From positions 3,307,119 to 3,371,118 of the forward strand of contig NZ_HG964446.1 of assembly GCF_000689255.1 (NCBI RefSeq): DNA of 64,000 bases, in the 5' to 3' direction. This document shows positions 59,744-64,000 of this stretch, piece after piece. The notes under the pieces were generated by a model that was given only the letters and a program-made list of their open reading frames with translations, did not search any database and had not been told where the DNA came from. Each line of letters starts with the position of its first letter. Within the stretch, counting starts at the first letter, position 1. The DNA is from Mycobacterium triplex (lineage in GTDB: Bacteria > Actinomycetota > Actinomycetes > Mycobacteriales > Mycobacteriaceae). The translations under genes were made by a program, and so were the position numbers.

Positions 59744-61476
59744 TGACGCAGCTGTCTCGGCAACAGTACGCCCAGCTGTACGGCCCCACCACCGGCGATC
59801 GAATCCGGCTGGCGGACACCGACTTACTGGTCGAAATCACCGAAGACCGCAGCGGCGGACCGGGATTGGCCGGGAACGAGGCGGTGTTCGGCGGCGGCAA
59901 AGTATTGCGCGAGTCGATGGGCCAGGGGAGGGTGTCGCGCGCGGAAGGCGCACCCGACACCGTGATCACCGGCGCGGTGATCATCGATCACTGGGGAATC
60001 ATCAAGGCCGACATTGGTATTCGCGACGGCCGGATCGTCGCACTCGGCAAGGCCGGCAACCCCGACACGATGGCGGGTGTGCATCCGGATCTGGTGGTCG
60101 GGCCCAGCACCGAAGTCATCGGGGGAAACGGCCGCATCGTCACCGCGGGCGCCGTCGACTGCCATGTGCATTTGATCTGCCCGCAACTGATGTCCGAGGC
60201 CCTCGGGGCCGGGATCACGACGATCCTGGGCGGCGGCACGGGTCCCGCCGAGGGCAGCAAGGCCACCACCGTGACGCCGGGCTCCTGGCACCTGGCCCGG
60301 ATGCTCGAGGCGCTCGACGGTTGGCCGGTGAACTTCGCGTTGCTGGGCAAGGGTAACACCGTCAACCAAGAGGCGCTGTGGGAGCAATTGCGCGGCGGCG
60401 CTTCGGGTTTCAAGCTGCACGAGGACTGGGGCGCCACTCCGACCGCGATCGACGCCTGCCTGACGGTCGCCGCCGCCGCCGGGGTACAGGTGGCGTTGCA
60501 CACCGACACCCTCAACGAGATGGGCTTCGTGGAAGACACGCTGGCCGCGATCGCCGGCCGCTCGATCCACACCTATCACACCGAGGGCGCCGGTGGCGGC
60601 CACGCTCCCGACATCATCCGGGTCGCCGGCCAGCCCAACGTGCTACCCAGTTCCACCAACCCGACCCGCCCGCACACGGTCAACACCCTCGACGAGCATC
60701 TGGACATGTTGATGGTCTGCCATCACCTCAACCCACAGGTGCCCGAGGATTTGGCCTTCGCCGAGAGCCGGATTCGGCCGTCGACGATGGCCGCCGAGGA
60801 CCTGCTGCACGACCTCGGCGCGATCTCGATGATCGGAAGCGACTCGCAGGCGATGGGCCGCATCGGAGAGGTGGTGCTGCGCACCTGGCAGACCGCGCAT
60901 GTGATGAAGCGCCGTCGCGGGGCGCTGCCCGGCGACCCCTCTGGTCCTCGAGCCGCCGACAATCTGCGAGTGCGGCGCTACATCGCCAAATACACCATCT
61001 GCCCGGCCATCGCGCACGGGCTCGACGGCGAGATCGGCTCGGTGGAACCGGGCAAGCTCGCCGATCTGGTGCTGTGGGAGCCGCAATTCTTCGGTGTCCG
61101 CCCGCACGCGGTGCTCAAGGGCGGCATGATCGCCTGGGCGGCGATGGGCGACGCCAACGCGTCCATCCCCACCCCGCAGCCGGTGCTGCCGCGTCCGATG
61201 TTCGCCGCCGCGCCGGCGGCAGCAGCGGCCACGTCGGTGCATTTCGTTGCGCCACAAGCGATCGAGGCTGGGCTGGCCGACAGGATCGCGGTCAACCGGC
61301 GGTTGGTCGCAGTACGCAACACCAGCGGGATCGGCAAGACGGCGTTGCCGCTCAACGATGCGCTGCCCGACATTCAAGTCGATCCGGATACCTTCACCGT
61401 GCGCGTCGACGGCGAGGTCTGGCACGAGCAGCCGCCCGCCGCGCTGCCGATGGCACAACGCTATTTCCTGTTCTGA
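59743..61476 (+). CDS. ureC: Urease alpha (catalytic) subunit
   Basis: 577 residues as in M. tuberculosis. The two nickel ions are bridged by carbamylated Lys224 (GFKLHEDWG), with His ligands in DCHVHL, ALHTDT and [14 protein letters not shown], and the flap His in MVCHHLNP. All catalytic motifs are intact, so the enzyme should be active once nickel is loaded by UreD, UreF and UreG. Confidence 0.98.
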   Translation: MTQLSRQQYAQLYGPTTGDRIRLADTDLLVEITEDRSGGPGLAGNEAVFGGGKVLRESMGQGRVSRAEGAPDTVITGAVIIDHWGIIKADIGIRDGRIVALGKAGNPDTMAGVHPDLVVGPSTEVIGGNGRIVTAGAVDCHVHLICPQLMSEALGAGITTILGGGTGPAEGSKATTVTPGSWHLARMLEALDGWPVNFALLGKGNTVNQEALWEQLRGGASGFKLHEDWGATPTAIDACLTVAAAAGVQVALHTDTLNEMGFVEDTLAAIAGRSIHTYHTEGAGGGHAPDIIRVAGQPNVLPSSTNPTRPHTVNTLDEHLDMLMVCHHLNPQVPEDLAFAESRIRPSTMAAEDLLHDLGAISMIGSDSQAMGRIGEVVLRTWQTAHVMKRRRGALPGDPSGPRAADNLRVRRYIAKYTICPAIAHGLDGEIGSVEPGKLADLVLWEPQFFGVRPHAVLKGGMIAWAAMGDANASIPTPQPVLPRPMFAAAPAAAAATSVHFVAPQAIEAGLADRIAVNRRLVAVRNTSGIGKTALPLNDALPDIQVDPDTFTVRVDGEVWHEQPPAALPMAQRYFLF

Positions 61477-61478
61477 AA

Positions 61479-62114
61479 ATGTCCGCACTGGCGACGCTGC
61501 TCACCCTGTCCGATTCGCGACTGCCGGCCGGCTCCCACGTGCATTCCGGTGGCGTGGAGGAGGCCGTCACCAGCGGCCTGGTGCGCAATCTGGACACGTT
61601 AGAAGCGTTCTTGCACCGCAGGATTCGCAGCCACGGGTTGGTGACGGCATCGGTCGCAGCGGCGGTCCACCGCGGTCAGCTCGACGCCGAGCAGGCCGAT
61701 CAGGAGACCGATGCGCGCACCCCGGCACCCGCGGCCCGACAGGCGTCGCGCAGCCAGGGCCGCGGGTTGGCCAGGCTGGCCCGACGCGTCTGGCCCGATG
61801 CCAGCTGGGACGACCTCGGCCCACAGCCGCACCTTGCCGTCGCGGCCGGGCGGATCGGTGCCGTGAGCGGCCTGACCCCCGAGCAGAGCGCGCTGGCGAT
61901 CGTCTACACCACGATGACGGGCTCGGCTAGGGCGGCCCAGCGGCTGCTCGCCCTTGATCCGGCCGATGTGGCGGCGCTGACGTTCCGGCTGGCGGCGCTG
62001 TGCGAACACACCGCCGCCCAGGCGTGCCTCGGCCTGGCTGATTTGTCGGACCCGTTGCTCGACACCTTGGCCCAGCGCCACACCGAACGCGAGCGACCCC
62101 TATTCGCCTCCTGA
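61479..62114 (+). CDS. ureF: Urease accessory protein UreF
   Basis: 211 residues from the ATG two bases past the ureC stop. [23 protein letters not shown] is the UreF N-terminal block. It bridges UreD and UreG and acts as a fidelity check during nickel insertion. No ureE (nickel chaperone) is present, as is normal in mycobacteria. Confidence 0.95.
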   Translation: MSALATLLTLSDSRLPAGSHVHSGGVEEAVTSGLVRNLDTLEAFLHRRIRSHGLVTASVAAAVHRGQLDAEQADQETDARTPAPAARQASRSQGRGLARLARRVWPDASWDDLGPQPHLAVAAGRIGAVSGLTPEQSALAIVYTTMTGSARAAQRLLALDPADVAALTFRLAALCEHTAAQACLGLADLSDPLLDTLAQRHTERERPLFAS

Positions 62115-62124
62115 AAGACATGAC

Positions 62125-62799
62125 ATGCCAGCACATTCCCACAGCCATCCGCATCCGCACGCCGAGCGGCCGAAGCGCACCAGGCAGCCGGGGGAGCCGC
62201 TGCGCATCGGAGTCGGCGGCCCGGTCGGCTCCGGAAAGACCGCGCTGGTCGCCGCGTTGTGCCGGCAGTTGCGTGACGAGCTGTCGCTGGCGGTGCTGAC
62301 CAACGACATCTATACCACCGAGGACGCGGACTTCTTGCGCAAGCACGCGGTGCTGCCGAACGACCGGATCGCGGCCGTGCAGACGGGCGGTTGCCCGCAC
62401 ACCGCGATTCGCGACGACATCACCGCGAACCTCGATGCGATCGACGACCTGATCGCCGCCCACGATGCGCTGGACCTGATCCTGGTCGAGTCCGGCGGCG
62501 ACAACCTGACCGCGACCTTCTCCTCCGGCCTGGTGGACGTCCAGATCTTCGTCATCGACGTCGCCGGGGGCGATAAGGTGCCGCGCAAGGGTGGCCCGGG
62601 GGTGACATACTCGGACCTGTTGGTAATCAACAAGATTGATCTTGCTCCGCTGGTGGGCGCCGACCTCGACGTGATGGCACGCGACGCCGACGCGGTGCGC
62701 GACGGGCGCCCGACGGTATTGCAGTCGCTGACCGAGGACCCAGCCGCCACTGGCGTACTGGCCTGGGTGCGCACCCAGCTGAGCGCCGATGCATTCTGA
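62125..62799 (+). CDS. ureG: Urease accessory GTPase UreG
   Basis: 224 residues. The Walker A/P-loop GGPVGSGKT is at 31-39 and [19 protein letters not shown] follows. A His-rich N-terminus (HSHSHPHPH) can bind nickel and may stand in for the missing UreE. It powers nickel delivery to urease. Its end overlaps the ureD start by 11 bp. Confidence 0.97.
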   Translation: MPAHSHSHPHPHAERPKRTRQPGEPLRIGVGGPVGSGKTALVAALCRQLRDELSLAVLTNDIYTTEDADFLRKHAVLPNDRIAAVQTGGCPHTAIRDDITANLDAIDDLIAAHDALDLILVESGGDNLTATFSSGLVDVQIFVIDVAGGDKVPRKGGPGVTYSDLLVINKIDLAPLVGADLDVMARDADAVRDGRPTVLQSLTEDPAATGVLAWVRTQLSADAF

Positions 62800-63430
62800 G
62801 GTCTTGCTGGTCGCGTCGCGTCAGCGGTTTCCGCGCATCGAGTGCAGCGGCGGCATCCAGGCCCGTTGCACCGCGCCCGATACGGTACACCTGGTATCGG
62901 CGGCCGCCATCCCGTTGGGCGGCGACACCATCAGCGTCCGGATCGTCGTCGAGGCCGGCGCGGTGTTGAAGCTGCGTAGCGCCGCCGCCACCATAGCCCT
63001 GCCCGGGTTGAAAACGTCGACGTCACATGCCGATTGGGACATCGAGGTGAGTGGAAGTCTCGACGTCGATCTTGAGCCCACGGTCGTGGCCGCCGATGCG
63101 CGGCATGTGTCGACGGTGGTGTTGGTCCTGCGCGACGACGGCCGGGTGCGCTTCCGCGAGCGGGTACAGATCGGCAGATGCGGTGAGCGCGACGGGTTCT
63201 GGTCGGGATCGCTATGGGCCGACCGGCAGGATCGCCCGCTCTTGCGGCACCGGCTGGAATTGGGCGCCGGGTCGATCGCCGACGACGGCATTGCCGCACC
63301 GCGGGCAACGATCAGCGAATTATGCTACCCAGCAACAGAATCCACGGTGGCACCGAGCGAATCAACCGTTCTGGCGTTGGCCGGTGGCGGGACGCTGAGC
63401 ACGTGGCAAGCGGAGCGGCTGGTCGGCTAG
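62789..63430 (+). CDS. ureD: Urease accessory protein UreD
   Basis: 213 residues (about 208 in M. tuberculosis). It has the typical UreD/UreH pattern: [36 protein letters not shown]. It is the scaffold that docks UreF-UreG on apo-urease. It closes the ureABCFGD operon; its stop overlaps the convergent ndh stop by 4 bp. Confidence 0.95.
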   Translation: MHSEVLLVASRQRFPRIECSGGIQARCTAPDTVHLVSAAAIPLGGDTISVRIVVEAGAVLKLRSAAATIALPGLKTSTSHADWDIEVSGSLDVDLEPTVVAADARHVSTVVLVLRDDGRVRFRERVQIGRCGERDGFWSGSLWADRQDRPLLRHRLELGAGSIADDGIAAPRATISELCYPATESTVAPSESTVLALAGGGTLSTWQAERLVG

Positions 63431-64000
63431 CTGGCGGCCCGGGTCGTCTCGGCCTCGCGGGCCTCGGCCGCCAACTCGGCCAGCTGTTCGAGCCGAGTTC
63501 GGGCAAAGGCCTGCTGGTCGGTGATGGTCAGCTGACCACGCCGGGTGCTCAGGAACGTCACCGTCCACGAAAGCATCGTGGTGATCTTGGTCTTGAACCC
63601 GATCAGGTACACCAGGTGCAGCACCAACCACATCAGCCAGGCGATGAAGCCGCTGAACTCCAGCGGGCCGATCTTGGCCACCGCGGAAAATCGCGACACC
63701 GTGGCCATCGAACCCTTGTCGAAGTACTGGAACGGCTCACGCTGGGTGGGGTCGGCCCCGGCGAGTTCTGCCTTGATCGCGTTGGCGACGTACTTGGCGC
63801 CCTGGATCGCGCCCTGCGCGACACCCGGCACGCCCTCGACGGCGGCCATGTCACCGACGACGAACACGTTCGGGTACCCGGGGACGGACAGGTCGGGCAG
63901 CACCTTGACGCGCCCGGCCCGGTCGAGTTCGGCGGGGGACTGCTCTGCGATGTCGCGACCGAGCCGGCTGGCCTGCACGCCGGCCGACCAGACTTTGCAC
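63427..64000 (-). CDS. ndh: Type II NADH dehydrogenase, C-terminal part
   Basis: Partial: the frame runs off the window end, reading CKVWSAGVQASRLG at the edge. About 190 C-terminal residues are present. The FAD-binding motif is VFVVGDMAAVEG, QGAIQGAKYVANAI binds quinone-side elements, and a C-terminal amphipathic/hydrophobic pair (LEFSGFIAWLMWLVLHLVYLIGF) anchors it in the membrane. It matches M. tuberculosis Ndh (Rv1854c), the main NADH:menaquinone oxidoreductase, which follows ureD there. Confidence 0.94.
   Translation of the reverse strand, partial: CKVWSAGVQASRLGRDIAEQSPAELDRAGRVKVLPDLSVPGYPNVFVVGDMAAVEGVPGVAQGAIQGAKYVANAIKAELAGADPTQREPFQYFDKGSMATVSRFSAVAKIGPLEFSGFIAWLMWLVLHLVYLIGFKTKITTMLSWTVTFLSTRRGQLTITDQQAFARTRLEQLAELAAEAREAETTRAAS

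Overview
The window reads as the chromosome of a slow-growing Mycobacterium. It has high GC throughout, carries an ESX-5 secretion locus (a system known only from slow growers), PE and PPE genes, WXG100 genes, secA2, garA, blaI/blaR and a urease operon. Gene order follows the M. tuberculosis stretch from PE19 (Rv1791) to ndh (Rv1854c), with several local losses and insertions. No tRNA, rRNA, CRISPR array or intact insertion sequence was seen. The PE_PGRS genes that interrupt this stretch in M. tuberculosis are absent.

Region 1 (1-9.3 kb) is the downstream half of ESX-5: PE19, esxM, esxN, espG5, eccD5, mycP5, eccE5 and eccA5. A strong hairpin separates the small secreted substrates from the chaperone and membrane genes. 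A second hairpin closes the locus at the eccA5 stop.

Region 2 (9.3-17.9 kb) looks like a magnesium-responsive PE/PPE module. An M-box (ykoK-type) Mg2+ riboswitch is followed by a PE gene reduced to its two ends, two PPE-SVP genes and a secreted DUF732 gene. Next come a diverged EsxN-like ORF that has lost its WXG motif and an AT-richer 0.6 kb gap. Two more PPE-SVP genes, two DUF732 genes and mgtC complete the module. In M. tuberculosis the M-box precedes PE20-PPE31-PPE32-PPE33-Rv1810-mgtC, so this appears to be that operon with an insertion and a broken PE.

Region 3 (17.9-33.4 kb) holds an NADH-dehydrogenase-like flavoprotein, an Erg3-like hydroxylase, a secreted serine protease homologue and a TetR gene divergent from a DUF385 gene with twin operators. 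It continues with a VOC protein coupled to a flavoprotein, bacA, ilvG, secA2 and the pgsA2-Rv1823-Rv1824-Rv1825-gcvH run.

Region 4 (33.4-41.8 kb) has garA, two MerR genes flanking a DUF151 nuclease gene, a tandem glycine riboswitch ahead of gcvB, a 13E12-type HNH gene and a DmbC-like haloalkane dehalogenase. Glycine cleavage (gcvH, gcvB), glyoxylate use (glcB) and the PknG target GarA tie this area to central carbon and nitrogen metabolism.

Region 5 (41.8-46.7 kb) is accessory relative to M. tuberculosis: a Baeyer-Villiger monooxygenase, an SDR and an alpha/beta hydrolase, with an MmyB-like and a MarR regulator.

Region 6 (46.7-64 kb) resumes the conserved order: a VWA protein, glcB, two CNNM/CBS membrane proteins, guaB1, gnd1, blaR and blaI. 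Then come an IdeR-box-controlled small RNA gene matching MrsI in position and form, a thioesterase, ureABCFGD and the C-terminal part of ndh.
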